Source of the DNA: Xanthomonas euroxanthea | GTDB lineage: Bacteria > Pseudomonadota > Gammaproteobacteria > Xanthomonadales > Xanthomonadaceae | Direction of reading: 5' to 3' | Assembly (NCBI RefSeq): GCF_900476395.1 | Contig: NZ_UIHB01000002.1 | Span: forward strand, 961,126 to 1,025,125 | DNA length: 64,000 nucleotides | Shown: positions 16,214 to 25,413 of the stretch, one piece after another | How positions within the stretch are numbered: the stretch's first letter is position 1 | Layout of the letters: every line of letters starts with the position of its first letter | Translations under genes and position numbers: made by a program | The notes under the pieces: generated by a model | The model's input: the letters and a program-made list of their open reading frames with translations, nothing else | What the model was told of the DNA's origin: nothing | The model's database searches: none

Positions 16214-17017
16214 TCAACCCGCGATGGTGAAGACCGACCCCGAATCCACCCTGATCCCGGCGCCGTTGATGAAGCTGGCGCGCTCGGAGCACAGGAAGGC
16301 AACCGCCGAGGCCACTTCTTCCGGGCGGCCGCGCCGCTTGAGCACCATGCCGGGACGTTCTTCGTCCAGGAACGATTGGATCGCCTGCTCGAACGTGGTT
16401 CCGTTTTCGCTGGCGCGCTTTTGCATCATCTTGTCGGTCATCGGGGTGGCGATGAATGCGGGCGACACCGTATTGACCAGCACGTTGTCCGGGCCGTAGG
16501 CCTTGGACAGGCCCTTGGCCAGGCTCAGGATGCCTGCCTTCGACGCGCAATAGGCCAATTCATCCACATAGGGCTGCACGGCGTCTTCCGAGGCGAACAG
16601 CACGATCCGGCCCCATTGCTTGCGGCGCATCGCGGGAATGGCCTGGCGACACATGCGCACCGCGCCCATCAGGTTGATGTCCAGCGTTTCGAGCCAGCCC
16701 GCATCGCTGACCTCCAGGAAATCGCCGGTTGCGCCGGTCACGCCCGCTGCGTTGATGTAGATGTCGGGGTCGCCCAGTTGTTCGCGCACCTGTGTCCAGA
16801 TGGAGGTGACGTCCTGCTCGCGGGTGACATCGCCCTCGATGGCGATGATCTGCCCCAGGCCCGACAGCTCCGCCACGGCCTGGTCGAGCGTGCCGTCGGG
16901 CAGATCGGTGATTGCCACGCGCACGCCGGCTTCGAGCAGCTGCCGCGCGGTTTCCTTGCCCATTCCCGAGTCGCCGCCACTGATGAGGGCGATCCGATTG
17001 TTGATTCCGAGATCCAT
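16214..17017 (-). CDS. Short-chain dehydrogenase/reductase
   Basis: The protein has 267 residues; AGGAG precedes the ATG at 17017. It is a classical SDR with the NAD(P) loop SGGDSGMGKETA, the NAAG motif (INAAGVTG), a catalytic Ser in LFASEDA, YxxxK in YCASKAG, and an Asp after strand two (ITDLPDG) favouring NAD(H). The C-terminal FINGAGIRVDSG is typical. It is the last gene of a three-gene operon transcribed from the hydrolase fusion through the GMC gene, with a 43-bp gap. A sugar, lactone or polyol substrate would fit this context but is inferred. Confidence 0.85.
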   Translation of the reverse strand: MDLGINNRIALISGGDSGMGKETARQLLEAGVRVAITDLPDGTLDQAVAELSGLGQIIAIEGDVTREQDVTSIWTQVREQLGDPDIYINAAGVTGATGDFLEVSDAGWLETLDINLMGAVRMCRQAIPAMRRKQWGRIVLFASEDAVQPYVDELAYCASKAGILSLAKGLSKAYGPDNVLVNTVSPAFIATPMTDKMMQKRASENGTTFEQAIQSFLDEERPGMVLKRRGRPEEVASAVAFLCSERASFINGAGIRVDSGSVFTIAG

Positions 17018-17060
17018 GCTGAACTCCTGGTGGTAGGGATTGGTGGTGGTACGCGCGTCA

Positions 17061-18581
17061 CTAGCGGGCGAGAAAGCGCTCCGCCGTGCGCAGGCCAAGT
17101 GCCATCTGCGTCAGCGCGGGATTGGCTGCCAGTGCACTTGGAAAAATCGAGTTGTCGCAGATGTAGAGGTTGGCGATATCGAAAGCGCGGCCGTCCGGGT
17201 TCACTACCGCCTGCTCCGGATCGGTGCCCATCCGGCAGGTGCCCAGCGTGTGCGCGGAGCGGGCGGCGGCGAAGATGCGTTGGGCACCTGCCGCCTCCCA
17301 GATTGCGTGCAGCGATGCGCGGGCGTGCGCATCGAGTGCGCGTTCGTTGGGCCCGTAGCTGAAGTCGATACGCGCCTTGCGCTGGCCGAAGGCATCGCGC
17401 TCGTCGGACAGGCTCAGCCGGTTGCCGTCCTGCGGCAGGCATTCGCCATTGATGCCGATGCCGGCCAGGCGGTTGTAGCGCGCCATGGTCGATACGAGTT
17501 CCCTCCCCCACAGGCCCGCGCCACGCGCCAGCGTGTTGGCCAGGGTGATCGGCTGCACGCCCAGGCTCTGCACCAGATAGCCGCCGACGAAATCGGCATT
17601 GGCCGGGCGCAGCATGTCCTCGGTGATCAGCGACGATGGGTAGCCACGGTTCATGCGCATGTCGGCATCGAACTCCCCCCACACCTGGGTGGCGACATGC
17701 GCCATGAAATTGCGCCCCACCTGGCCGCTGGAGTTGGCCAGGCCCAGGTTGAGCAGCAGGCGCGGTGTCTCCACGCCGCCTGCGCACAGGAACAGGCTCG
17801 CGCACCGCTGGCGCAGTTCGCGCCCGTGCTGTTGGTAGACCACCGCGCTGACCATGCCACTGGCGTCGCGCTCGATATCAATGACCCGGCAATCGGGTCG
17901 CAATTGCGCGCCGTGCGCGCGCGCCAGTGGCAGCCAGGTGGTATCGACACTCACCTTGGCGCCGTTGCTGCAACCTTGATGGCAGGCACCGCAGTTGTTG
18001 CAGGCCGCGCGCCTGCCGTGGTGCGGCTGCTCGTGCGCCCTGGTCACCAATGCGGCAGGCGCATCGGTAGCGGTGATGCCCAGCGTGCGGCAACCGCGTT
18101 CCATCGCGCCGGCCGACGCATTGCGCTGCGCCGGCGGATACGCGTAGCTGCGCTCCGGATCCCAGGGATAGTGCGCCGGCCCGGACACACCGATGAACTC
18201 CTCGACGCGGCGGATGTAGGACAGCAGCTCTTCATGCGCGATCGGCCAGTCCATGCCGCGCTGCCCGGTCTGCGTTGCCAGGCTCAGGTCGCGCTTGTCC
18301 GGACGCGGGCAGAAGGCGCCCCAATGCAGGGTCGAACCACCCAGGCCCGACCCGGAATTGTTGGCGCCAAATGCGGTGGGCGTCTGCCCGCCGCTGAGGC
18401 GCTCTTCCATCCAGTAGATGCCGGTCGTCAGCTCATCGGGCAGATGGGACGCAGGGCTGAAGGCCGCACCCGCCTCCAGCACCACCACCGAAAGACCTCG
18501 TTGCGCGAGCCGTGCAGCCAATGGGCCGCCCCCTGCCCCGCTCCCCACCACCACGGCATCGACCGAAGCGTCGGGACTCAT
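17061..18581 (-). CDS. GMC-family FAD oxidoreductase (gluconate 2-dehydrogenase large-subunit type)
   Basis: The protein has about 506 residues. The Rossmann FAD motif VVVGSGAGGGPLAARLAQRG is at the N-terminus, followed by GSGLGGSTLHWGAFCPR. The C-terminal GMC domain carries HTLGTCRMG and the flavin-contact segment NPALTQMALGLRTAERF. A Cys cluster (CNNCGACHQGCSNGAK) marks the sugar-acid/alcohol dehydrogenase branch rather than cholesterol oxidases. The ATG overlaps the stop of the upstream gene (ATGA), and that gene ends in a domain resembling the small subunit of gluconate 2-dehydrogenase. No cytochrome c subunit gene is adjacent. The exact substrate is unknown. Confidence 0.85.
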   Translation of the reverse strand: MSPDASVDAVVVGSGAGGGPLAARLAQRGLSVVVLEAGAAFSPASHLPDELTTGIYWMEERLSGGQTPTAFGANNSGSGLGGSTLHWGAFCPRPDKRDLSLATQTGQRGMDWPIAHEELLSYIRRVEEFIGVSGPAHYPWDPERSYAYPPAQRNASAGAMERGCRTLGITATDAPAALVTRAHEQPHHGRRAACNNCGACHQGCSNGAKVSVDTTWLPLARAHGAQLRPDCRVIDIERDASGMVSAVVYQQHGRELRQRCASLFLCAGGVETPRLLLNLGLANSSGQVGRNFMAHVATQVWGEFDADMRMNRGYPSSLITEDMLRPANADFVGGYLVQSLGVQPITLANTLARGAGLWGRELVSTMARYNRLAGIGINGECLPQDGNRLSLSDERDAFGQRKARIDFSYGPNERALDAHARASLHAIWEAAGAQRIFAAARSAHTLGTCRMGTDPEQAVVNPDGRAFDIANLYICDNSIFPSALAANPALTQMALGLRTAERFLAR

Positions 18582-19936
18582 CGAAGACCCTTGGCAGGAA
18601 GCTGCCAAGCTTCCTGCCGGTCGGCTGCGGTCTGCTGATAGCCCGGGCTGTCGATACCAGCGCCGCCAACCGCGAAGCCGTCGTATCCCATTGCCGCCAT
18701 CGTGGCGGGAAGACTGGCCCAGGTCCGCGCGGCTTCGGCGCGGATGTCCTCGAACCAGTGCGCCAGCTGCGCTGCATCCAGCCCGTGTGCCGAGGGATCA
18801 CCGGCCGTCGCGCGCGACACCGCGCGCAGCCAGTGATCCTGGATCTCGGCAGGCAATCCAGCAAAGCCGTTGCTCAGCGCGTCGAGCGCGTCGAGCCCCA
18901 GCGGCACCGCAAGCCGGTCCGGTGGCAACGCCGCATGGCGCCAACCATCGCCGGCGCCTTCGGCAAGCTGGACATCGATGCGCCGTGCAATCGCGCGCGC
19001 ATCGTCGGCGCCATCCAGGACACGTGCGACCACTGCGCCGAGGAGCTTTAGCTGATGCTGGCTCAGCACGCCCTGCGCACTGGCGGGCGGGCCCGCGTGC
19101 CGACTAAGCAGCAGCTTGCGCATGCGTGGGGAAACCCTGTCTGCGTTGAGCAGCGTGATGAAGTCCTCGGGCAGGCGCCTGTCCACGCAGTGATCCGCGT
19201 GCGCTGCGATCAGTTGCGCGAGATTTTGCGGTTGTTCGTACGGGATCAGGTGCGCGGCATCGGCCACCACGGCGATGCGCGCATCGTGATAGTGCGGCGC
19301 GTTCAATGCTGTTTGCGCCGCTTCGCCGAGGTCGCCGTCGTCACTGCCGGCGATGATCAACGCAGGCACGTGCATGCAGCCGGCCTGTGCGCTGCAATCC
19401 TCACGACTTGCATGCGCGAGCCAGGCGATCCACGCGTTGGCGTTGGTTCGCAGCACATCCTCGACAGCGGCAGTCCTGACCGGCGCTGGCAACGTCGCCG
19501 CACAGTTGTCGTCGATGAATTGCTCCGCTTCCTGCCGCGAGGGGTGGCCCTTCTCGAACCAGGCCAGCATCGTGTTTCGGCGCGACTCGTCCATCGGCTC
19601 GGGCGCCGGCGGCGATGCGGCGACCAGGATCACCCCGGCCAGGCCGGCAAGCCCCGCCACCCCCTCGCGTGCCTGCGCTGCTGCCAGGCTGGCGATCTTT
19701 CCGCCCATGCTGTGTCCGATCGCGAGCCAGCACGTCGGTTGCCGCCGAATCACCTCGTCGACGAACCAGGCAACCAGTGCGGCGGTGTCGAGATGCGTCA
19801 GCGGCGGCGCGTCCCCGAAACCGGGAATATCCAGTGCCACACAGTCGAAACGCGCATCCAGTTGCTGGATGACCCCAGACCACTCGTTGCTGCTGGACCC
19901 GAGGGCATGCAGGAAGAACAGCGTCGGCTTCGCCAT
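18578..19936 (-). CDS. Alpha/beta hydrolase fused to a gluconate-2-dehydrogenase-subunit-3-like domain
   Basis: The protein has 452 residues from the ATG at 19936, preceded by TGAGGTG. Residues about 1-260 are an alpha/beta hydrolase: oxyanion region FFLHALGSSSNEW, nucleophile elbow GHSMGG, and catalytic His in DAAHLIPYEQP. Residues about 265-452 are helical (LSQHQLKLLGAVVARVLDGA, GLDALDALSNGFAGLP) and resemble the small, normally Tat-exported subunit of membrane gluconate dehydrogenases; here there is no signal peptide. The GMC gene, the usual large subunit, overlaps the stop. A hydrolase (perhaps a lactonase or esterase) physically joined to the subunit that docks the dehydrogenase suggests substrate channelling; this is inferred. 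Confidence 0.75.
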   Translation of the reverse strand: MAKPTLFFLHALGSSSNEWSGVIQQLDARFDCVALDIPGFGDAPPLTHLDTAALVAWFVDEVIRRQPTCWLAIGHSMGGKIASLAAAQAREGVAGLAGLAGVILVAASPPAPEPMDESRRNTMLAWFEKGHPSRQEAEQFIDDNCAATLPAPVRTAAVEDVLRTNANAWIAWLAHASREDCSAQAGCMHVPALIIAGSDDGDLGEAAQTALNAPHYHDARIAVVADAAHLIPYEQPQNLAQLIAAHADHCVDRRLPEDFITLLNADRVSPRMRKLLLSRHAGPPASAQGVLSQHQLKLLGAVVARVLDGADDARAIARRIDVQLAEGAGDGWRHAALPPDRLAVPLGLDALDALSNGFAGLPAEIQDHWLRAVSRATAGDPSAHGLDAAQLAHWFEDIRAEAARTWASLPATMAAMGYDGFAVGGAGIDSPGYQQTAADRQEAWQLPAKGLR

Positions 19937-20219
19937 GTAACACCTCAATCCATCAGGCGCGCATGATGACCGGCGCTTCGTCCACGCCTCGTGCAGATGA
20001 GTCCGACACGGTGTGATGGTTCCAGGCCCTGCGGCTGGCGGTCGACACCGCCCGCAGCATCCTGGTTGGCGTGCTTGCCGGGTGGTGGCCCTGCGTCACA
20101 TCTGCTGCCCTGTTGCACGGGCCAATACGTTCCCGTGCCACTGCGACTGCATTGGCGTCAACCGCTAAGCATCTGCATCTGCATCGCTCGCGCGGCATTG
20201 CTCAAAGCGACAGGACGCC

Positions 20220-20864
20220 TCACACCAGGTCGCGATAATCCTGCAGGATCACCATCACCAACTGGCTGCGCGAGCGCACGTCGAGCTTGTTGAACAGCTG
20301 CTGGAACGTCGCCTTGATGGCACTCTCCGAACTGCCCAATTGGCGTGCGATCAACTTGTTGGACTGCCCACGCAACAAGCCACGCAGCACTTCGCGCTCA
20401 CGGTCGGTGAAGCTGGGCCGGCTTTCCTGGGTGCCCTGGGCAACCAGCGACTGCAGGTAGCGCTGGTCGATCAGCACCCGGCCCATCGCCACCGCATGGA
20501 TGCTGTCGATCAGTTCGTCGGTGGAGACATCCTTGCGGCAGATGCCGGACACGCCGAGCCGGATCAAGGCCAGTGCGTCGCGCTCGGGCAGGCCGGCGGT
20601 GACGACCAGCGTGGCCGGGCGGCGCGGCTGCTCGGCCTGGCGCCGCATGTAGTCCAGCGCGTTGTACTCGCCCATGTCGTAGTCGAGGATGACCACGTCC
20701 GGCGTCAGCGACGCGATCTGTACGATGGCCTGCGCCAAGGTGCCGGACTGCCCCACCACCTCGAAGCGGGCGTCGGCACCGAGCAGGCGCAGCAGGCCCT
20801 CGCGGAACAGCGTGTGGTCGTCCAGCAGGTAGAGGCGCACCGGTTCGCGCCGCGACTCATCCAT
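20220..20864 (-). CDS. LuxR/NarL-type response regulator
   Basis: The protein has 214 residues. The receiver domain has the acidic pair (YLLDDHTLFREG), phospho-acceptor Asp in VVILDYDMG, Thr in VVTAGL and Lys in GICRKDV. The C-terminal LuxR HTH is intact (FTDREREVLRGLLRGQSNKL, then IARQLGSSESAIKATFQQL). The ATG at 20864 overlaps the end of the kinase gene by 8 bp, so the pair is co-translated. The target genes are unknown; the bestrophin and Usp genes on the other side of the kinase promoter are natural candidates. Confidence 0.88.
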   Translation of the reverse strand: MDESRREPVRLYLLDDHTLFREGLLRLLGADARFEVVGQSGTLAQAIVQIASLTPDVVILDYDMGEYNALDYMRRQAEQPRRPATLVVTAGLPERDALALIRLGVSGICRKDVSTDELIDSIHAVAMGRVLIDQRYLQSLVAQGTQESRPSFTDREREVLRGLLRGQSNKLIARQLGSSESAIKATFQQLFNKLDVRSRSQLVMVILQDYRDLV

Positions 20865-22296
20865 CCAGCGCCTCCGCATACGGTGCATGCGCCAGCGGCA
20901 GATGCAGCTCGAAACAGGCGCCTTCGCCGCCGGGCGCATGGCGCAGCAGACCGCCCTGGTTGGCCATCAGGGCACGCGAGATGTACAGGCCAAGCCCGGA
21001 GCCGTCGCTGTCGCTGCGAAATGGCTGGAACAGGCGGCCCGGCTCGGCGATGCCGGGCCCGGTGTCGCGCACGCTCAGCACCGCACGCTGCTGTTCCAGG
21101 CGTGCGCTGACGATCAACTGGCGGCGTTGCGGGGGCAGCGCCTGCACCGCGCGCAACGAATTGCGTGCCAGGTTGAGCAGCACCTGCAGCAGCGCATGGC
21201 GGTCGCCATGCACCGACGGGAACTCGGCCGGGATCTGGATCACCAGCTGGCCGTCGACGTCCTCCCAGTCCGAGCGGATGATCACGTCCAGTTCGCTGCA
21301 CAGCGTCTGCAGCCGCGTTTCGTGCGCCTCGTCGGGCAGCTGCCGACGCAGGTTGAAGGACGCCAGTTCCATCAATGCCGCCACCAGGCTGCGCAGTGCG
21401 GCCAGGTCCGGATCTGCGCCAATGGCCGGATGCCGCGCCAGGTTGGAGGTGACCACGCCCGCCGCCGAACACAGGTTGCGGATCTCGTGCGACACCGCGC
21501 CGGCCAGCAGGCGATTGTTCTTGAGCACATCGTCGAAGTGCGCCGATTCGCGCGCGCGCACTTCCTCGCTGGTGTCGACCAGGATCGCGGCCAGGTGCCG
21601 CTCTTCACTGTCCTCGTAGACCGAGAACCAGGTGGTGGCCGGGAAGCGGGTGCCATCGCTACGGCAGCCCCAGGTGCTGGCCGAGGTGCGCATGCCATCC
21701 AGGTTGGCGCTCATGCTCAAGGCGTCGTCCAGCAGCGGCAGGAATTCGCGGACCGCGCGGCCCTCCAGCCCACCCTCCTCGGCCATGTCCAGGATCTCGT
21801 GTGCGGCGCGGTTGGCCGCCACGATGCGGCCGTCGCCGGCCACCGTCAGCAAGGCGGCCGGGCTGCTCTCGGCGAGCAGCCGCAATTGTCGCTCCAGCCG
21901 CCGGCGCAATCGCTGCTCGGCGCGCAGCTGCACGTAATGGGCCAGGATCACCCGGCGGGTGCGGCTGATCTCGGCCACGAGCAAGCCGCAGCCGGCATAG
22001 GCGATCGTCGCCATGAAGAAGCGCAGCGCCTGTTCGACCAGGGTTTCGTCGGTCACGAACAGGCCGCGTAGTACCGCACAGGCGATCGCGGCGATGACGA
22101 TGTCGCGCCGCGACAGCACCGTGGCCGCCAGTACCACCGGCAGGATGTAGAGCAGCCCCAGCGATACGCCCAGGTGCGAGTACCACTCCGCCCACACCAG
22201 CGAGGCCAGCATCGCCAGCGACGCCCACAGCGTCGGGCCGCGATTGAGCTTGACCACCTGCCCGCGCCACTTGAATGGCAGTCTCAGCCTGTCCAT
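20857..22296 (-). CDS. Membrane sensor histidine kinase with PAS domain
   Basis: The protein has 479 residues from the ATG at 22296 (GGGGTGGC upstream). The N-terminus has about four or five membrane helices (LWASLAMLASLVW, LGLLYILPVVLAATVL, IVIAAIACAVL, FFMATIAYAGCGLLV), followed by a short coiled linker and a PAS domain (LLAESSPAALLTVAGDGRIV). A HisKA-like segment has the phospho-acceptor in GAVSHEIRNLCSAAG. The ATPase domain shows N-box LLNLARNSLRA, G1 DTGPGIAEPG and G2 GSGLGLYIS. It is the partner of the overlapping NarL-type regulator. The layout resembles FixL-type kinases, but no haem-binding evidence is visible. Confidence 0.85.
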   Translation of the reverse strand: MDRLRLPFKWRGQVVKLNRGPTLWASLAMLASLVWAEWYSHLGVSLGLLYILPVVLAATVLSRRDIVIAAIACAVLRGLFVTDETLVEQALRFFMATIAYAGCGLLVAEISRTRRVILAHYVQLRAEQRLRRRLERQLRLLAESSPAALLTVAGDGRIVAANRAAHEILDMAEEGGLEGRAVREFLPLLDDALSMSANLDGMRTSASTWGCRSDGTRFPATTWFSVYEDSEERHLAAILVDTSEEVRARESAHFDDVLKNNRLLAGAVSHEIRNLCSAAGVVTSNLARHPAIGADPDLAALRSLVAALMELASFNLRRQLPDEAHETRLQTLCSELDVIIRSDWEDVDGQLVIQIPAEFPSVHGDRHALLQVLLNLARNSLRAVQALPPQRRQLIVSARLEQQRAVLSVRDTGPGIAEPGRLFQPFRSDSDGSGLGLYISRALMANQGGLLRHAPGGEGACFELHLPLAHAPYAEALDG

Positions 22297-22480
22297 TGCC
22301 ACCCCATGCACCTGCGCTGCAATGCCGCTCCTCTCTCGCTGTGGTTGATGCCACAGCATCGTGGCCAGGCCTGCGGATTTCACCCTATCGAAAGATAGTC
22401 CGTCCGCATCGTTCGGACGGTGCGTGCACTGTCCAACGCTGGCGCAAGGATGGCAGACACGACCGTGGAGGCTGGGTGTA

Positions 22481-23422
22481 ATGGCCCTACCCCACGTCCA
22501 TGTTGCCCTTCCCATGATCACCCGCGATACGTTTCCGTTGCGACGCATCTGGCCCAAGACCTACAAGCGCCTGCTGGTACTGCTGGCGTTCGACTGCGCG
22601 GTGGCCGTGCTGTACACCTTCTTCGGCTGGCAGTGGCTGTCGATCGAAGCCCTGCCGCTGGCCCAGCTTGGCTCGGCGCTCACCATCTTCCTGGCGTTCC
22701 GCGCCAATGCGGCCTATGGCCGCTGGTGGGAAGCGCGCCAGCTCTGGGGCACGCTGGTGAACACCTCGCGCGCCATCGCACGCCAGGCCCTGACCGCGCT
22801 GGATGTGGATGCTGCCGACCCGCGCCAGGCCACGCTGCGCGACGACATCGTGGTGCACCAGGTCGCCTTCGTGCACGCCCTGCGCTGCCATTTGCGCCGA
22901 CAGAATCCGTTTCCCGAGCTGGCCGGGCTGCTCGGCCAGGCACGCGCCGACGAGCTGCGCGGCTACGCCAACATCCCCAACGCGCTGACCCTGCGGCTGG
23001 GCCAGCAACTGCAGCAGGCGCGCGACTGGGGCATGCTCGACAGCCTGCGCTGGTCGTCGCTGGACGCCAACCTCACCACGCTGGCCAATATCCAGGGCGC
23101 CTGCGAACGCATCAAGAACACCCCGCTGCCACGGCAGTTCTCCTCGCTGCCGCGCACGCTGGTGAACATGTATTGCTGGCTGGTGCCGCTGGGCCTGATC
23201 GCCGGCATGGGCCTGGCCATGCCGATCGCCTCGGTGCTGATCAGCTTCACCCTGATCGCCATCGACAGCGCCAGCAGCGCCATCGAAGACCCGTTCGAGA
23301 ACACCGTGCACGACACCCCGATGACCGCTTTGTCGCGCGGCATCGAACTGACCCTGCGCGAGATGCTGGGCCAGCGCGTGCCACTGCGCGAGGTGCGCGC
23401 CATCGACGGTTTCATCTACTGA
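22481..23422 (+). CDS. Bestrophin-family (YneE-type) anion channel protein
   Basis: The protein has 313 residues from the ATG at 22481, preceded by GGAGG at 9 bp; an ATG at 22514 is an alternative. Typical bestrophin features are the N-terminal basic TFPLRRIWPKTYKRL, a first hydrophobic region, FLAFRANAAYGRWWEARQLWG (positions 22693-22755) and the acidic cluster AIEDPFENTVHD near the end. The predicted location is the inner membrane as an anion channel. The gene is divergent from the kinase operon and 14 bp upstream of the Usp gene, implying co-expression. Confidence 0.85.
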   Translation: MALPHVHVALPMITRDTFPLRRIWPKTYKRLLVLLAFDCAVAVLYTFFGWQWLSIEALPLAQLGSALTIFLAFRANAAYGRWWEARQLWGTLVNTSRAIARQALTALDVDAADPRQATLRDDIVVHQVAFVHALRCHLRRQNPFPELAGLLGQARADELRGYANIPNALTLRLGQQLQQARDWGMLDSLRWSSLDANLTTLANIQGACERIKNTPLPRQFSSLPRTLVNMYCWLVPLGLIAGMGLAMPIASVLISFTLIAIDSASSAIEDPFENTVHDTPMTALSRGIELTLREMLGQRVPLREVRAIDGFIY

Positions 23423-23436
23423 CCACGGAGCCCGCC

Positions 23437-24351
23437 ATGCAGACCACCCCCACCCAGCTGATCTTCGCCACCAATTTTTCCGAGACCTGCCATGCCGCCA
23501 TCCCGACCGTGGCGCAACTGGTGGACCGCCTGCGCGCGCGCCTGACCATCCTGCACGTGCACGCCAAGGGCAAGCGTGCACAGGCCCAGCAGTCGCTGGA
23601 TTCCTTCTTTGCCGAGGCCTCCAACTACCCGGGCTGCGAGCGCGCACTCGCCGGTGGCCCTGCCGCCGCCGGCATCGTCTCGTTCTGCCGCAGCCGCGAG
23701 GACGCGCTGCTGATCATGCCGCCATCCGAACGCACCGGCCTGCCGCGCCCGCTGCACGTCTCGCTGCGGGCGCGCGTGCTGCAGCGCGTGGCCACGCCCA
23801 TGTTGACCCTGCCGCATGCCGATGCGATCCCGCGCGACGGGGCGGTCGGCGGCCATGTGGCCTGCTGGATCACCGGCCGCGAAACCAGCCTGGAATCGCT
23901 GCGCGATGCCGCCGCCCTGGCACGCCGCCGCGGCGCCGACCTGCACCTGCTGCACGTGGTGCCGGAGATCAGCGAAGGCCTGCTGGTGGACAGCCTGTTC
24001 CACGACAAGCCATTGGGCGAGGACGCGGCCGCCAGCTGGCTTGGCGACCTGGTCCAGCAACTGCCCGACGAGGACCTGCGCGTGCGCATCCACGTGGCCG
24101 TCGGCAACCCGCGGCGCGAGATCGCCGGCCTGCTCAAACGCGCCTGCGCGGATGTGCTGGTGGTCGAACACGACGCCGTCGTCCGCCGCGGCGTCTGGCG
24201 CTCCTCGCTGCAGTCCGCCCTGGCGAAGACGCCGTGCGTGCTGATCTGCCTGCCGCCGCCCCATCTGCGTCGCCCCATCCTGGGCAGCAATGCCGACCAG
24301 GCAGGCACAGCGCCCGGCCGTAGCCTGGCAAGGCGGCTGCTGCGCATGTGA
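23437..24351 (+). CDS. Tandem universal stress protein
   Basis: The protein has 304 residues from the ATG at 23437. Two Usp-type alpha/beta modules are visible: residues about 5-125 (LIFATNFSETCHAAIP, RLTILHVHAKG) and about 140-285 (ETSLESLRDAAALARRRGAD, LHLLHVVPEI, ADVLVVEHD, TPCVLICLPPP). The classical G-2x-G-9x-G(S/T) ATP motif is not clear in either half, so nucleotide binding is doubtful. It follows the bestrophin gene by 14 bp. Much of a long overlapping frame that begins at 22420 is only the shadow of bestrophin; the real start is set here. Confidence 0.82.
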   Translation: MQTTPTQLIFATNFSETCHAAIPTVAQLVDRLRARLTILHVHAKGKRAQAQQSLDSFFAEASNYPGCERALAGGPAAAGIVSFCRSREDALLIMPPSERTGLPRPLHVSLRARVLQRVATPMLTLPHADAIPRDGAVGGHVACWITGRETSLESLRDAAALARRRGADLHLLHVVPEISEGLLVDSLFHDKPLGEDAAASWLGDLVQQLPDEDLRVRIHVAVGNPRREIAGLLKRACADVLVVEHDAVVRRGVWRSSLQSALAKTPCVLICLPPPHLRRPILGSNADQAGTAPGRSLARRLLRM

Positions 24352-24394
24352 GGGCTGGGCGAGCGCCTGGCCAGCGCAAGCGAGGTCCAGCGCC

Positions 24395-25270
24395 CTACCC
24401 CTTCAACACAAGCGACGCATCCGGATACCTGTCGCACATGAAGTCGACGAAGGCGCGCACCTTCGGGGCAGCCAGGCGCCTGGACGTGTGCAACACCCAC
24501 AGCGCCGGCTCCACGCCGGCGATGGTGCCCCATTGCAGCAGTTCGCCACGCGCGAGCTGGTTCCATGCGATCGACTGTGGAATGAGCGCCACGCCGCCGC
24601 CGGCCATCGCTGCGTCGCGGACCATCAGGAACGAGGAAAACCGCAGCCTTGGCACGGGTTCCAGGACCAGACGCCCGTCATCGAGCGTCCATGTGGTCGG
24701 CTGGAAGCTGGACATCACCACGGCGGGAATCGGCGTGACTGCGCCGCCGGTGGGCATGGCGATGCTGGGTGCGGCCACGACCACCAGCCGATCCCTGGCG
24801 AAGCAGCGCCCGACCAAGCTGCTGTCCGGGCTCGGATTGATCCGGATGGCCACATCGAACTGCTCCTCCACCAGATCGACCGTGCGGTCCTCTGCCACCA
24901 CCTCGAGCGTGATCTCCGGATAGGCCGCACAGAACTCCGCGCCAATGCGTCCCATCGCCAGTTGCGAGAACAGCACCGGCGATGCCACCCGCAAGCGCCC
25001 GCGCGGGGTCGAGAGCCCTTCGCGTGCGGCTGCCATGGCCTCGGCCACCTCGCTCAACGGCACTTCGGTGCGGTCCATCAGCAGCTGCCCGGCCTCGGTG
25101 AGCCTGAGGCCACGTGCGCTGCGCTCGACCAGCCGCACGCCCAGTTGCTCCTCCAGCTCGGCGATGCGGCGCGACAAGGTCGCCTTGGATCTGCCACTGG
25201 CACGGCTGGCCTTTCCCAGGCCCTGGTTGGCTGCGACCAGCGCGAAATCGATCAACGCATTGAGATCCAT
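24395..25270 (-). CDS. LysR-family transcriptional regulator
   Basis: The protein has 291 residues. The N-terminal winged HTH is typical (FALVAANQGLGKASRASGRS, then KATLSRRIAELEEQLGVRLV, ERSARGLRLTEAG), followed by the periplasmic-binding-like effector domain (RGRLRVASPVLFSQLAMGRI). The ATG at 25270 is divergent from the NmrA-like gene across 143 bp, the usual arrangement for a LysR protein controlling its neighbour. The effector is unknown. Confidence 0.88.
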   Translation of the reverse strand: MDLNALIDFALVAANQGLGKASRASGRSKATLSRRIAELEEQLGVRLVERSARGLRLTEAGQLLMDRTEVPLSEVAEAMAAAREGLSTPRGRLRVASPVLFSQLAMGRIGAEFCAAYPEITLEVVAEDRTVDLVEEQFDVAIRINPSPDSSLVGRCFARDRLVVVAAPSIAMPTGGAVTPIPAVVMSSFQPTTWTLDDGRLVLEPVPRLRFSSFLMVRDAAMAGGGVALIPQSIAWNQLARGELLQWGTIAGVEPALWVLHTSRRLAAPKVRAFVDFMCDRYPDASLVLKG

Positions 25271-25413
25271 GGTGTTCCATTTTTGAAACCGGGCATCTAC
25301 ATCCTGGCGCCTTCGTATTGGCGATGCAACGGCATATCGTCTCGTCACCGCGACGCCAGTCGTTGCGGAGATGTCGCGCTGATGCACCCTTCCATCCACA
25401 GCAGGAGATTCAC

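Noticed and set aside
22420..23436. N-terminal extension of the universal stress protein frame
   Set aside because: This part overlaps the bestrophin gene in another frame and encodes Arg/Pro/Ala-rich sequence; the Usp start with proper fold begins at 23437.
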